Assembly (NCBI GenBank): GCA_022385755.1 | Contig: MU278353.1 | Span: 62,001-126,000 of the forward strand | From: Trametopsis cervina | Lineage: Eukaryota > Basidiomycota > Agaricomycetes > Polyporales > Irpicaceae | Length of the DNA stretch: 64,000 bases | Direction of reading: 5' to 3' | Part shown: positions 22,201 through 34,977 of the stretch, in pieces | Numbering within the stretch: the first letter of the stretch is position 1 | Layout of the letters: every line of letters starts with the position of its first letter | The notes under the pieces: generated by a model | The model's input: only the letters and a program-made list of their open reading frames with translations | Told to the model about the DNA's origin: nothing | Database searches by the model: none | Translations under genes and position numbers: made by a program

Positions 22201-24093
22201 ATGGCACCCAGTGTGGAGTTCTACTGCCCTTGCTTGGCTACAACACCCCATCCGCCACCCCCAAATCTTGCCTCATCGTCCTACAGCTTTCACCCGTTAC
22301 ACAACCTCTTCTTCTGCGAAGAATGTGACGCGATACGGTGCAACCGCTGTGTGATGATAGAAGTTAGCGGATATTATTGTCCGAACTGCTTGTTTGAAGT
22401 TCCAAGTGCTAGTGTCCGTGCTGAGAAGAATCGGTGCGTTCGTTCTTACGTGCCCGATGAATGTAGCTTGATGACAAGGGAAGAAAAGCTGCGCCAGGAA
22501 TTGCTTCATGTGCCCCAACTGCAGAAATACATTAACTGTGGTCCCCTCTGACCCTCCTGACGCAGGAGACGGCCGCTCATCGGTTGTAAACACAGTTGGC
22601 GAACCACCCTTCTTCCTGTATTGCAATCATTGTCGGTGGGACTCAGCTGAAGTCGGAATTACGTTTGAGAAACCAACTGGATTAGCTGGTACGTTCTCAG
22701 CGGCGTGATCATATGTCTTACTAACGATACTCGCTCTGCCACAGCGCAACTGCAGAAGTTTGAAGACTCAGCACCGGAATCGCTGGAATTCGAGCGTTTG
22801 AAGGAACATTTTGAGCCTCACCTACGTGCATCCCCATCCACAGGCCCTGCGGCATCGCATTCACACCACACTCACACAAATCCCATCACAGCCGCAGCGT
22901 CATCGGCCCTGGCCCGAGACATACCTGGTGTTGCAAAGTACACCCCGAACGCAAGTACAACGTCTCGCAGCCGCTCAGCCAGAGAAAAAGCCAATCGACA
23001 TGAGATTCCGGATTATCGTGCAAGAGTCGAAGTCGGCACGAGTAACTTCACAATGGGCGGTGGGGGTGACACTGATGTCGAGTTCATCCGACATCTGGAG
23101 GACATCAGTGAGGTAGCCACGGTTGAACAAAGATGGGAAAATAGCTGGATGACTTCCTTGCGTACCGAGTGAGTCGTGAATTTTGCGTCTGTTGGCACTC
23201 ATCTATATCGTATCAGGGAGTTGAAACCTCTACGGATACCGTTACACTCAAAGAAATCGAAGCGTTGTCCAAGCTGTCGGCACATTCTCATCAAACCAGA
23301 ACAGAAAGCGCAGTCAGTAAGATACAAGATCAAGCTCGTTGCTGCCAACTATCTCCCCGCGATCACCGTCAGTCTACCTCATATGCATGCCCTCCTGGCG
23401 CAGATGAAGCGCACAGCCAAATCTGTGCAACTATCAGACTTCGAACATAGCATGCAAGCGGGAAAGACGTACCCTTTCCAGTTGTCTTTCACGAACCCTT
23501 TGTATGACCCTATACAAGTTCGGCTACATGTGCAACGATCAGCACCTGCGGTGACGGATTCCATCTCTGCAGAGGATAGCGCAGCAGCCGAGAAGGCGCG
23601 CCGTCCGCCGTTTGCTGTAGCACTTCCGAGTGCTGCCTTCCCTATTGCCGCATTCGCCGAGGCTTGGGAATACGAAGATGATGAAGAGATGTTCGGGGTA
23701 GAAGAGGAGGACCTCGACGGAGCCCGTGCTGGTGGGAGAGATCAGACGAGAAGGTCAAAGACGATTGGGATCCTGGAGCGGCGGGCCAACGTCACGGTTG
23801 TAGGAGGCGAGGTCGTCATTTCGAAAGAAGCGCGTGGCAATGTCAAGGTATGCACACAGCCTACTCCTTTGTATGCAGCACACTGATTCATTGAATGCTA
23901 TGCACAGTTCAACATGCTCGTCAGCTATACATACCGCTCCGACGACCCCGAGCCTTCAGAAGAGCCAGGCACACCGTCACGGACGCATTCGCAAAACCGA
24001 CAACCGGAAATGAAGACATTCTCCTTCTACACCGTCATAGACCTCGGTGCAATCCTGCCGCGGGAAGAGACGAAAGCCGAGGCAGAGTACTGA
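22201..24093 (+). CDS. DCTN4: Dynactin subunit 4 (p62)
   Basis: p62 caps the pointed end of the dynactin filament and helps target the dynein motor. The N-terminal zinc-binding region is clear: YCPCLATTP, FFCEECDAIRCNRC, YYCPNCLFEVP, and after an intron NCFMCPNCRNTL and LYCNHCRWDS. The middle part has AQLQKFEDSAPESLEFERLK and WMTSLRTE; the second half begins ELKPLRIPLHSKKSKRCPSC with RHILIKPEQK, typical of p62, and continues through a beta-rich region (YKIKLVAANYLPAI, TYPFQLSFTNPLYDPIQVRL) to FYTVIDLGAILPRE near the end. Four introns join in frame. Start ATG at 22201 begins MAPSVEFYCPC directly before the first cysteine pair. Stop TGA at 24091-24093. Complete. Confidence 0.93.
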
Positions 24094-24357
24094 GTAAATG
24101 ATGTATATTAAATATTTTTACCAGTTCCGGTACATTTAGCTGGTGTGCTATCGAGACAGCTTAGACGGATATACAACTTTTTGCAACCTACAAAAAGAAA
24201 ACTCGTGGGGCATACACAAAGGTACGAAAGATTCTCTGGATCTACGCTCAGCAAAGATATGAGATACTGTCCGAGGAATATGATAAGACTATGAAGAGGA
24301 AACAGTCCCCAAGAACACAAGGGTGGTACCAAACCAGACATATCAAAACCGAGCAGA

Positions 24358-26220
24358 TCAGTAGTGCGAGTCCCACGGATTGTTGTAGGTTCCGTGTTGT
24401 GGTGGTGGTGGGCCATCGGGCGGGCCAACGGGCCCCATGTTGTAAGCCGCGGGCGCGGGCTCATTCAGCGGCTGGTATGAACTCTGCAGGTTCATGAACC
24501 CAGCCGGCGACCTACGAATCTTCCTGTTCCGCAAGCAGCAGAACACGATAGCGCCGATGATCAGCAGCCCTGCGTTAACGCATATCGCGATCACGACTGT
24601 TTTATGCGACTTCACGCGGTCCAAGAACGACGGGTTGTTGTTGACCGACTTGGACGCCCCGCGCACCTTCACAAAGTCGTTGTGAACGGCCGTTGTGTCG
24701 TTCGTCGTCGACAGCATCTGCAGGTAGGGGTCCGCCGTCTGGTTGAGTTTGCCTTCCACGAAGTCGCCAAAGTTGATGAACAGATACACGTTGCGAACTG
24801 ATAGATGAGAAGTTAAGTGCCCAGAGCGACTGCACAGCAATTGTTGCAGACTCACGGAAGCCCATTCCCAGTACCATATCGAAATCAGGGCTTGTAGCTG
24901 TGGATATTGGCTGGAACTATACGTCGACCGGTGAGTATCTGTAGAATCTCTATACTATATCAACACGCACTGCACCGACGCATATATGCGAGCCATCGTC
25001 ATCCGTAGCGTTGAGGTCTATCACGGTGTCCAGCGGGTGCACGGGGAACTTGATTCCACCGAACACGAATGCGATGTTGATCTCAACCTCACAGTCCAGC
25101 GTCCATACCGCACCAAGGCCAGAGTCTTTCACAAACTTTGCACCAGGCGCGTTTTCGTAGATAGCATCCGAGATAGCCCTGTCATGAGTTCGTGTAAGCC
25201 TCGTGTGACCCAGAAAACACGACTTCGCTTAAAGTAACGACACGCACTTAGGGACCTGCGGGAAGGTGAAACCACTGTCGAACACCGCAGTAAGTTGTGC
25301 CTTGTTGCTGGTCGACTTGACGCCTGTCTTGAAGTCGATAGCTTTGCCGTCGGGCCCAATCACCCCGTTCGCGTCCGTGAGCGTTTGCCAGTGCTGGTTA
25401 CCGGCGTCGTTCACCGCGACCTGCGACACCGGCAGCTGCGGCTGCTTTGTAATGTTCTCGAACCCCGGCAGCACCTCTCCTACTGTCAGCTCTCCAGGGA
25501 ACACTGCCCCAGGGTCGTCGTCTCGCTGCAGCAGGATGGTAATGAAGTTCGGTGTCGACGTATTCGAGCGAAAGATGTTGTCCAGAGGAGTATCTCCCGA
25601 CGAGTTCTTTATCTTGCTGAATATCACTGAGCCTGAGTTGGGACCGAGGCCTATGAGGCCGGTGCCCACAGCACTTGTGTTGCTCACAGGAGCATCGACT
25701 GGGATTTCCTTTAGTACATCGTACGGGACAGAAGAGAGTTCTAGGTAGACGCACTGTAGACCTGATTCTGGACGGTGTATCCCGCGAATTCGAGCGTTGC
25801 GGTCTTGATAGATCCTGCGCGGTATAAACTCCTAATCGTATACTATTGTAACATGCTCGTACCGTTTATCTCTCCAATAGCGTATTGCACGTCCGCAGTT
25901 TTCCCTGTGTCTATAGCCCCGGGTACGTCCCCTGTTACATATAAATCTGAGCTGGTAGGGGAACAATAAGCTGTCGCTCGACTATGCATGAACCGCTGTA
26001 GCGCTCACCTCCCGGTGTCGATGATAACTTCGAACGAGTTGCCTCCGAGAGTGATGTTCGTCGTATATTCTATGTTAGATGAGTCGTCAACGTTCGTGGT
26101 ACCAGCAATGGATGCTCGTCTTTGTAGTCGACTCGCAGGCGATGGTTTGCCGTGGAGACCGACCCGGAGGGCTGTCGCGGACGCGAATAGTGGGAGAAAG
26201 GTAAAGAACGATGCTCGCAT
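24358..26220 (-). CDS. Membrane-anchored aspartic protease 1
   Basis: A pepsin-type (A1) protease at the cell surface or in the secretory path. Exon 1 encodes a signal peptide (MRASFFTFLPLFASATAL) and pro-segment, then NITLGGNSFEVIIDTGS; the first catalytic motif DTGSSDLYV is formed across an intron. GLIGLGPNSGSV follows, then the second catalytic Asp in VFDSGFTFPQVP (DSG rather than DTG). VFGGIKFPVHPLD and FDMVLGMGFRNVYLFINFGD close the second lobe. After a spacer there is one TM helix (TVVIAICVNAGLLIIGAIVF) and a Pro-rich cytoplasmic tail ending NPWDSHY. At least seven introns join in frame. Closely related to the gene at 28546-30480; both flank an arrestin-like gene on the same strand. Confidence 0.88.
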
Positions 26221-26682
26221 GGTAGAATGAAAGCTCGCTCTGCCCGAGAAGCGGTAAGGAAAGTGGAGAGAGAAGAAAGCGACGTCGCGATTAAAAGGAT
26301 GATGCCAATGCAGAGTTGCAGTGCCTGCGCGTGCCCGGTAGACGCCAATCAGTAATTGCCATCGCCCGAGGCTGTGTCAATGCTGTTACTTCACGTTTGG
26401 CAGTCAGAAATACGTAGTGTGAATAGCTCTCTTTTTCATTCATGCTAGCTACAGTATCCGAGATGATTGTGCTGTGACCGCCAGCCCGACGAGGCCGTCG
26501 CGGTGTACGGGCGGTAACGCACCGCCTTTCTCATTGACAGCGGCGGGAGGGATCCCGCAGATTCACGTTATTATTATCTCAATGCCTTTGCAGCTCTTTT
26601 GTAGCAGGCTCCGTCTCGGAAATATAAGTCACGGGCTCAGAATACATCGTTGTTGTGCATGTTGCGGAAGTAAACCCATGTA
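26221..26682. other. Intergenic, promoter of aspartic protease 1
   Basis: Between the protease start and the stop of the upstream same-strand arrestin gene. No coding frame is supported. Confidence 0.5.
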
Positions 26683-28224
26683 TCACAACTCCGTCTGGTA
26701 AGGGTCTGTTACCAGCTTTATCGGATGAGTATACTTATGCGTCGCCCACGGCGACTTGTCTTGATCGACTGGGGTGATAACAAGTACAATTGAATCCTTT
26801 GAAAGATATTTTTGGATCAATTCCTGAGTCGAGTTAATGTGGGACGGACCTTCACAGTAAAAGCACTAGTCGAGAATCCTCCAACGCTGACAGCAAGGGG
26901 ACGACATCTAGCCTCCCCCGTCCAAACGTACGCCCCGGCTTCCGCCCTATTCTGTGCGGCCACTTTCGTCAATTCCGCCTCACCAATTTCACGACTCTGC
27001 CAGGCCAATTGCCCATAGATCTCGCTGCCTAGCCGGCGCTCCAAATAGACACGCACCCCGAACTTCGGCTCGCCCGCGTCCTTTACGCGCACGATATTAG
27101 CAAGTCGAGATACGGGATTACGCAAGAAGCCCTTTGGCGATGTGGGGGTGGTGGTAGGCGAGGGCAGCGCTCGCGATGTTGAGGCTTCGCCGTCGTTATT
27201 GCCTGGTGTATCTGATGTTGTACTTCCCAGCAGTTTATCGAGGTGGTCTACAGGCGCGCGAAGGTGCAGGCTGAACGGTATGGAGTCTGTGATGGCAAAC
27301 GTCTGTGCCTTCGGCACAAAGAACTGTATCGCGTTTCAAAACATGAGGAATCTGAAACGCAGAATCACCTACATGGCATTCAATTGGACCGAACCCTGAT
27401 CCACGAGCGGGCATACTGCTGGCTATGTCTTGCCAGTCCGTATGTATTTGATCAGCAGAGATGACTACTGGTGGATTTCTCGGAATCGCTAACGGTGCCC
27501 GGGACCGTGGTCGATACGCGATTACCTGACTTAACCTTGAACCACATACTCAGTCTCAATGCGGATAGCAGCCATGTAAGCGAAATGAACGTACGTCTTC
27601 TGCTTCTCCCAGGAAGCAAACCGCTTCTTGGAGACCACGACCGTCACGGAATACCGGAGAAAAGCGAAGATGGTTGGACCACCGCGATACGCTCCTCTGA
27701 AAGACGAAGGAAGGGGCAGCGTCCGGTCCTTGTCTTTATACGCGGTCGGGAAAGGTATGCTGAAAGAAAGCTCAGACGGACAGGTCCCACTGCCCTGTTT
27801 CTTCCATAGATCATGGACGTTGGAAAAGAGGGTGCTCTCCGCGGTCAGTGTGTCCTCCAGATAAACGGTTACTGATTGTTTTCCTTCAAGCTGTTACGCC
27901 AACGAGGTCAGCACGGTCAAAACCCGAACTGGGGGTAGACATGCGCAATACCTTTACGGCTACGGAACGAACGTCTTCCTCGCTGGTTTCTATTCTCCCT
28001 TGAACAACTGCATCACGGGCGAACGTAGGCACGTTGGTACCAGCTTGCAGCCCTTGGAGCGTCAGAGTGATTCCGCCCGATCTATACCTGAAGTTGACTC
28101 CTTGCCCAGAGCTAGCAGGAATACGTTCAACGAACTCCAAACGCTGCTCATCTTCCTGGGGCTCTTCAACATAGTCTGGTACATCTGTGGAAGGGGAGTA
28201 CCCTGGCAACTCGGATGCGCCCAT
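26683..28224 (-). CDS. Arrestin-like protein A
   Basis: Five exons assemble into one frame. They give an N-terminus MGASELPGYSPSTDVPDY, the first beta-sandwich (RYRSGGITLTLQGL, AVVQGRIETSEEDVRSVAVK, LEGKQSVTVYLEDTL, LSFSIPFPTAYKDKDRTLPL, FAFLRYSVTVVVSKKRFASW), then VIAYRPRSRAPLAI, and the second sandwich (FFVPKAQTFAITDSIPFSLH, VRVYLERRLGSEIYG, AGAYVWTGEARC, SAFTVK). The end is DSIVLVITPVDQDKS and YTHPIKLVTDPYQTEL. The order matches fungal alpha-arrestin-like proteins that act as cargo or ubiquitin-ligase adaptors. No PPxY motif is visible, so Rsp5 recruitment cannot be claimed. A paralogue with the same exon plan is at 35870-37444. Start: ATG at 28222-28224. Confidence 0.75.
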
Positions 28225-28545
28225 CTTCGAACAGTGGCCGTGAGCACGGTGCGCAATGAGCACGACGGTGAGTGCGTTCCTGGACAGATCAGAGTTACGC
28301 CACCACACACAGCCTTATGTAGCAGGGGAATTTGAAGTACTGGATATCCAATCGGTGAAGTTCCGTGCGCACCGCAACGTACCTGGACAGCTGAAACGAA
28401 CTCGTGCATTGTTTACACCGCCTAAACGCAATGGGCACCGACTTTAACGACATACTCAAGTCACGTTAATCAAACAAATGGCACTGCGATTACCTATTAC
28501 GAGCACAATACAGATAGCATTCTCACCAAAGTCCCTGTACCCAGA
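28225..28545. other. Short intergenic spacer
   Basis: This carries the promoter of arrestin-like protein A and the 3' flank of aspartic protease 2. Nothing else is seen. Confidence 0.5.
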
Positions 28546-30480
28546 TTAGACATCCGAGCCCCTCTTGTATTCACTCTCATAACCGGTATATGGCTGATCC
28601 CAAGTTTGCTTTGGGCCCATCTGATGCATGTTGAGGTGTGTTGAAGAGGAGTTCATGTCGACGAAGGTTTCTGGCCGTCTTTGACCAGCTGATGGCGCGA
28701 GACCCAATTTGGCGGCTTGGGCAGCGGCGCGTCTTCTCTTGCGGCGTACACAGCAGCGCCAGGTGATGAGCCCTGCCATGATGAGCACGAATCCTAAACA
28801 GCCAACGAAGATCTCGGGCCATCGGCTGAGGACTTTCTCCTCGTAACTACGTTCAATGACAGTCAGAAGACGCATCCCTGGGAAAAAAATCACTCACAGC
28901 TTCTTCTTCTCTTCTGACGATATGGGAGATTTCTGGCCTTGGTCGGCAGGAAGCAGCGCTTGTGCTGTAGAGTTGGTGGTGTCCACGCCGCCCAACCTTA
29001 CTTGGACGAAGTCGTTGTGCGCAGCAGCTTTGTCAGTCGTAGAGAGGAGCTGAATGAACGGGTCATTGCGGTCATTTGACGTCTCGTCCACCCAGTCGCC
29101 GTAATCGAACAGGGCGTAAGCGTTCCGTACTGCCAGGTGTCAATAGCGAACCAATTTCATACTGAATGGAACGCGTACAGAAGGCCATGCCGAGAATGAT
29201 GTCGTATTCACCGAGCAAGCTGAAGGCGGAGGTGATGGGCTGGAACTGGGAAACAAAGCCTTAATTTGAGTCGCAACGAGGCACATGTCACTTACTGTTC
29301 CAAGACAGGTTGGTTTGCCAGTGGAATCAACAATGTTGAAGTCGCTACTAGAGACGTCCAGCGGATGAATCGGGTATTCGACACCACCAAACATGAAGCT
29401 CAGGTTGATCAGCTGTGTGCATGGGACGGTCCAGGCTTGCAGGGCCTCGCTGTACTCCGCGCCCTGCACTCGTCCATAAATAGCGTCGGACATGGCACGC
29501 GGCACTTGCGGGAGAGTGTACCCAGAGTCGAACACCGCAATCAGTTGGTTCTTGGGTGCACTGGGGACGATAGATTTGACTGCAATCGGTTGGCCGTCTG
29601 GCCCAATGACACCAAAGGCATCGGTGTACGCCTGCCAATGCTGATCTTGGTCCGTGAGACGGTGGACCTTGTCGACATCGAGTTTCGGCATGCTAGTAAC
29701 TTTCTCATAGCCGGGGACGAGCTCTGAGATGGTCAGCTGACCTGTGAAGTTCTGTGTTATGGTGCTCTTTCGGTCCAGCAGGACTGACATGTAGTTGGCA
29801 GACGTCGAATTCTGGGAGAAGATTCGATTCAATACGCTGTTGCCAGCGTCGCCATCGAGTTTGTTTTCGATGACCGATCCTGTGTTCGGACCCAGTCCGA
29901 TGAGCCCTTCGAAACCCTGTGATTTGATGTCAAGAGAGAATGTGGAGGTGTCCTTCACGAGCACTAGGACCCGCCGGTCAGACTACGAGACGACGTATTT
30001 GTAGCCACGTACGATATGCTTGGTCCGGTATGTGATAACCAGCGACATCAAGGTCAGCGGAATTGATGTCACCTGTACTGTGATTTAATATTACGGAAAT
30101 GCATGTTGTCCAACGGAACATACCTGCTGCCATCCCCACAGCGTACGACACGGAAATAGCCTTCCCAAGGTCTTTCGTGCCGGGGACATCACCAGTCACC
30201 CAGAGGTCGGAGCTGCTCACACCGTCAGCCCACTCGCTATGGGGTGGCAACAGAACCGGGCGTACCTGCCCGTGTCGAGGAGGACGGGGATTTCGCGACC
30301 ACCGAGCGTTATGTTGGCTATGTATTCAGCATTGTGTGTGTTGTGTACGGGGATTGAATGGCTGTCGCGAGCTTGAAGGGTAGCATAGGGAGAGGTTCGC
30401 ACGCGAACTGAGAGGTTAACAGCATGTACAGAAGTGAGAAGCAGAGACCAGAGGGAAGATTCGAGAGCAAGGGTCCTCAT
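28546..30480 (-). CDS. Membrane-anchored aspartic protease 2
   Basis: This is a paralogue of the protease at 24358-26220 with the same layout. It has a signal peptide (MRTLALESSLWSLLLTSVHA), a pro-segment, NITLGGREIPVLLDTGS running across an intron into SDLWVTGDVPGT, GFEGLIGLGPNTGSV, and LIAVFDSGYTLPQVP as the second catalytic site (DSG). It continues with MFGGVEYPIHPLD, YDIILGMAFLRNAYALFDYG, then a spacer and a TM helix (IFVGCLGFVLIMAGLITW) followed by a basic RRKRRR stop-transfer and a cytoplasmic tail ending KRGSDV. All introns are short and in frame. Stop TAA at 28546-28548, start at 30478-30480. A1 proteases of this type are surface or vacuolar processing enzymes; substrates are unknown. 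Confidence 0.88.
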
Positions 30481-31230
30481 TCAGAGCGAGGAAAACGAGT
30501 GTGATAGATAAAAAGAATGTAAGGCCAGTAGATTCTGGCCACGAAGAGTCAGGTAGATGGTAGTAACGGTGAAGAAGCTGTTTCGTCTTGGTTTCGTCCA
30601 AGCTTCGCCAAGGCTAGGCGCTTGGGGATGATTGGGCGTCACAATCATCCCGAGCTTTGGACGAATTCCGAGATATATTTCGAACTCTACGACCATACAC
30701 AACCTCCGTCATCATTCTTCTTACATTTAAAGACAAACTACCAGTGCTAGAGTCATGAAATACGATGATTCTCTCTACCGACACTCTTCCATTCAGCTGC
30801 TAAAGCCAGAGCTTCCTCTCTCGTGATGTAAAACAAATCCGAGCTTGAATGGCAAGTTGGTCTGAACAACCTACTATGCCGACTCTCAAAGCACGTACGG
30901 CAGGTGTGGACTTAAGGACGGAGGATATGACCGTGGCCCTCCGACACACTTGAAGGTACCGCTGATCCGTGTCTCCAGGGCGCACAGCAACCGCAACTGC
31001 CAACAACCAAATCATGGAGGCGCTGATTGGCAGAGTGTATAGTGCACAAGATAACCAACACCGTTTCTTCCCCCTCAACTCATCACCGCGAGGATTCACA
31101 ATTATTCAGTGAGGCCTGGGTTGCCTCCATTTTCCATTCTTTTCTTCTACACAGCTGGAATACTGTCCTTTACAGTCGCAGGTCGAAGCGTGACGAGATC
31201 GTCGTCGGGAAATATCGAACAACATACATC
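30481..31230. promoter_or_regulatory. Divergent promoter region
   Basis: Shared upstream region of aspartic protease 2 (-) and the two-TM protein (+). Open stretches inside it have no recognisable content. Confidence 0.45.
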
Positions 31231-32352
31231 ATGCGGCATGGAAACTCAACAGACCCACAAGAAGGGGCAGAGATGGGGGATGCGCAGGCTATACAGGTCG
31301 AGGAAACTGTGATGGAGGACATACCATTATCGGCCCTTCCAACCAACCAGGCGGGTTCGAGTAATGGGGTCGGGGCAGCGCGGGTTGAGGCGGATCCACT
31401 ACCCTCAAAGCGTGGCGAAATCGGCTACCGAGAGCCAGAGCACACTGACAGCTCTGAAACTACCGCACCGACATCGCAACCCGGATTACCAGCCCGCCAT
31501 CCTGCAGAGCGAGAACCTGCCGGAGAATCGAACGCTACGCCGTCCACCGACGCAGCGGCTTCTGCTAGCGGTGGCGATATATCGTCTGTGCGCACAAGAT
31601 CAAGCACGAAGCGTTTGCTAGCGAGGCTGAGGCCAGTGCAATGCAAAGGCATACTTGTGTCCTCCCTCGCCACCTTCGTCCTCCAAGTTCTACTCTTCAT
31701 TGCAACTATCGCGGGATGGGCTCTCCTCACCAATCACGTTTCCTCCGCCGTCAGCGTCAACCCAGATGCAGGTCCAAATGGGCTCAATACAACTCAAATC
31801 TTCATCCACGTCGCCTTCGCGATCGGCGCGCTCGCCCAACTCGTCTTCCTCGAACGCAGCATCTACCATATGCGCGCACAGCGCTGGGCCCACGTACACG
31901 GCCCTGATCTTCCTATGCATACTGGAGGTCGGCGAACAAACGCGATGGCGATGGGCTTTGCGCCGTGGAGCCGCCCGCCGTTGCCAACGTACGCCGCTGC
32001 GCTGGCGCAAAGCGGCGTCGGCACGGGCGACGTCGAAGATAACGTGATTGCGGTACCCCCTCCTCCCGCGTACGGCCACACCCGAGGGAGCCGGCTGGTC
32101 CTATCGGGCCTGTTGACAGACAGCATGCGCGAGCAGAGAGCACGAGCAAAAGCCGATGTGATTGCACGGGCCAATGCGGAGGGTGGTTCCGTCAGAGGCA
32201 GTTGGGCCAGTGGGGAAACTGATAGCCGACCCATGAGCTATGTCAGTCGGGATGAGGAGTGGGAGGAGAGGCGGGACGCTATGCGTTCTGCAGCACTTGA
32301 AGAGACTCTGGCTCGTCTTGAAGATTCTCCTGCCCCAGCCAGAAGTTCTTAA
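31231..32352 (+). CDS. Two-TM membrane protein, unknown function
   Basis: A single exon of 373 residues from ATG 31231 (MRHGNSTDPQEG) to TAA 32350-32352. The first half is a disordered Ser/Thr/Pro/Glu-rich N-terminus. Two hydrophobic segments follow: ILVSSLATFVLQVLLFIATI (then AGWALL) and FIHVAFAIGALAQLVFLE, with a short loop carrying an N-x-T site. The C-terminal half is cytosolic-like, with PPPPAYGHTRGSR, a basic MREQRARAKADVIARAN segment and an acidic, Glu-rich end. An upstream in-frame ATG at 31027 exists, but the leader would be low complexity and in the promoter. I recognise no named family; such two-TM proteins with long disordered flanks are common in agaricomycetes. Confidence 0.7.
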   Translation: MRHGNSTDPQEGAEMGDAQAIQVEETVMEDIPLSALPTNQAGSSNGVGAARVEADPLPSKRGEIGYREPEHTDSSETTAPTSQPGLPARHPAEREPAGESNATPSTDAAASASGGDISSVRTRSSTKRLLARLRPVQCKGILVSSLATFVLQVLLFIATIAGWALLTNHVSSAVSVNPDAGPNGLNTTQIFIHVAFAIGALAQLVFLERSIYHMRAQRWAHVHGPDLPMHTGGRRTNAMAMGFAPWSRPPLPTYAAALAQSGVGTGDVEDNVIAVPPPPAYGHTRGSRLVLSGLLTDSMREQRARAKADVIARANAEGGSVRGSWASGETDSRPMSYVSRDEEWEERRDAMRSAALEETLARLEDSPAPARSS

Positions 32353-32802
32353 CAGTGTTCCAAAAGCTTTGTATCCAGTACCACACCTCTGCACTCTTGT
32401 ACGCGCTACCCTTACCCAACTACGTTCTACACCTCTTCAGCGGAATGTTTTAGCCTCTACCGGAAATGGACCATTTGTAGTACCTTCTATCGCTTGATAT
32501 CAGTATATACGCAGGTTCATATATCGAATTCGAAGTTCAGAAAGCCATCTATTAATGTGTGAAAACGCGGGGTATCCGGTACAGGCGGACTGACGACGCA
32601 TTCCTCAATCAGACAGCAGCCGGCTATAGCCGACGTGACTGAGACGGTCGCTCGCAGTAAACGGTCTACCGAATATACATAGCTCCGTTCGACCGCTGTA
32701 TTCGCGACTCACTCTTGAATGCCTACGTTCCAGCTCACTGCCAGCACCTAAAGCACCTAATTCCTGTCAACCTGACTTACAACCTATAGGATATACCCCA
32801 GA
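32353..32802. other. Intergenic, ENPP promoter
   Basis: 3' flank of the two-TM gene and 5' flank of the phosphodiesterase gene. No further feature is seen. Confidence 0.5.
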
Positions 32803-34977
32803 ATGGAGCTTGATCATGTTACGAAAGGCAAACATGAGGTACTAGAAGAGGAGCGCAAGGGCTTGCTCTCCGAGTCCAGCGCGTACCGCGACGACAACTA
32901 CGACGATGAGGACATTCCCGAAGTGCAGCATAAGTCGCGGCGATGGCTGTATGGTGCAGCTATTGGCTTCATCGTGCTCATCCTGGGAGCCGTCTTCGTT
33001 CCGCCGCTGGTTCGCGCTGTGCGCCCGCCACCCAAGCCTGTCGCCGACTTCGACAGTCAGAAGCTGAGGAGCAACGGCACACATCTGTTCAAGAAGACAG
33101 CATTGATTGTGTCTATAGATGGGCTGCGGTGAGTAGTACGTTGTCTCCTACTATGCTGTGTGGCTGAAGGCCGCTGTAGAGCGGACTACCTCGATCGCGG
33201 GTTAACACCCCACTTGCTTGCTATCAGTAAGAAAGGGTTGCGTGCGAAGTCTATGAGACCTATATTTCCAGTGAGTTTGATTCACATAGTATACATGACA
33301 TGCTACTGACTCAGGTATACTCAGACTTTGACTTTCCCGTGAGTTCACGTTGCAAGGCATGGAATGATTCGTTAAAACTGACAGTCAGATGTTACGAGGA
33401 ATCATTGGGCTCTCATGTCAGTATCATTACCGCGCATTCAAGGTCTCTACTCATATCATGTTGCAGGACCGGTCTGTACGCCGAGTCACATGGAATTGTG
33501 GCAAACGTAAAGGAAACGTGTGCTTTATGACGCAAGATACTGAAATCCTATTTGACAGAACTTCTGGGATCCTCAGAGCAAGACGGAGTTCCACTACAAC
33601 AGGATTGAGTCATGTTGGAACTCGTCGTGGTGGTACGGCGAACCTGTGAGCTCCTATCTCTCTCGTGTGCGTTCCGAACCTCATAAAGGCCAAGATGTGG
33701 GAAACAGCAGAACGAGCGGGGATCATTACAGGCAACTTGATGTGGTACGTAACTGGAATGCGTCGTGTGTTCGTCGGTCTCATGAGTCTCTAGGCCAGGC
33801 CCTCCGGAAACTAGAACAGGGGTGGCTCCCACATATTTCGTCCCATGGAAGGTACCCGTTCGCGAAGCACATATATTTCGGCTAGCATATTGAGTCGTTC
33901 TTGTTTCAGGACAAGGTGCCGTTGAAGTGGAAGCATGACAAACTCATGTCATGGATTGATCTCCCTTTGGACCAACGACCACAATTAATTATGGGTAAGT
34001 CATGCTTGACAGGCCTCATGAGCAATCTCACCCATCTTCTCCGCAGCATATGAACCTTCGTTGGATCAAGCAGGTCATCTCAGAGGGCCCTACTCGGCCC
34101 TGGTTAACGTACGTCCGAATGATTTGCGCCCATAATAGAACATGCTCACGCTTCGTCTCGTTCAGAAAACGCTAGAACAAGTCGATAGATTTGCAAAGGA
34201 CCTACAGGAGTCTCTCGAAGCTCGAAATTTGACAGAGATCGTCGATGTCGTGTTCGTCAGTGATCACGGCATGACGGATACAAGCCATCCGGAGCTTCTG
34301 TATATGGACGATATCCTTGGCGACGGCTTCAAGGAAATCGAGCATCAGGACGGTAAGAGCATTATCCGTAGATGGCGACGCGTATTCATGATGAATGTGA
34401 AGGTTGGCCGTCTGTTGGTGTTAGGTTCCATCCGGAAACCAACAGCTCGCATTACTTGAACGTGCTCTTGGAAGCAGCAGCAGAAAGTAACGGCAAGTTT
34501 GAGGTGTACACTCACGACACCATGCCCAATCGATGGCATTTCGCGCATAATGACCGTATTGCACCTATCTACATCATACCGAACGAGGGTTATGCGCTCA
34601 CGGACCGAATAGAGAACGGTACCGGCATGAACAAAGGGGTGAGTGCCGTCGTGTTTTTCGCTTCAGATCCATCTCAATCTTAATTTCAACAGAACCACGG
34701 CTACGACAATGCGCAACAGTCCATGCACGCAATGTTCGTGGCCCATGGCCCGTTCTCGTCCGTCGTCAAGGCAATCGAACAGTCCTCGCACTCAGGGATA
34801 TTCAAGCGATGGCTTTCCCGGCCCAACAAGGGCTGGCATTCAACGTCAGATGACACCTACGTTATGGAAACGTTCCAAAACGTGGAGATATACAACCTCA
34901 TGATGAAGCTGGTCGGCTTAGAAAACTTCGCCGCGCCGACGAACGGTACGCCAGGATTCTGGGACAAATACTTCTGA
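32803..34977 (+). CDS. Ectonucleotide pyrophosphatase/phosphodiesterase (type II membrane)
   Basis: This family hydrolyses phosphodiester and pyrophosphate bonds of nucleotides outside the cell or in the secretory lumen. The N-terminus is cytosolic with one signal-anchor helix (WLYGAAIGFIVLILGAVFVP). The two-zinc catalytic set is complete after splicing ten or more exons: the metal Asp in ALIVSIDGLRADYL, the nucleophile Thr in TLTFPNHWALMTGLYAESHG, AYEPSLDQAGHLRGPYS, VFVSDHGMTDTS, and the late metal His in SMHAMFVAHGPF. GEPMWETAERAG and MWPGPPE are also typical. The end is NGTPGFWDKYF with TGA at 34975-34977. Several exons are under 70 nt and the nucleophile motif itself is spread over three exons, so naive open-frame searches miss it. 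Complete. Confidence 0.92.

Noticed and set aside
30800..31099. Minus-strand frame with a hydrophobic stretch
   Set aside because: It lies in the divergent promoter; no conserved content and it overlaps the leader of the two-TM gene.
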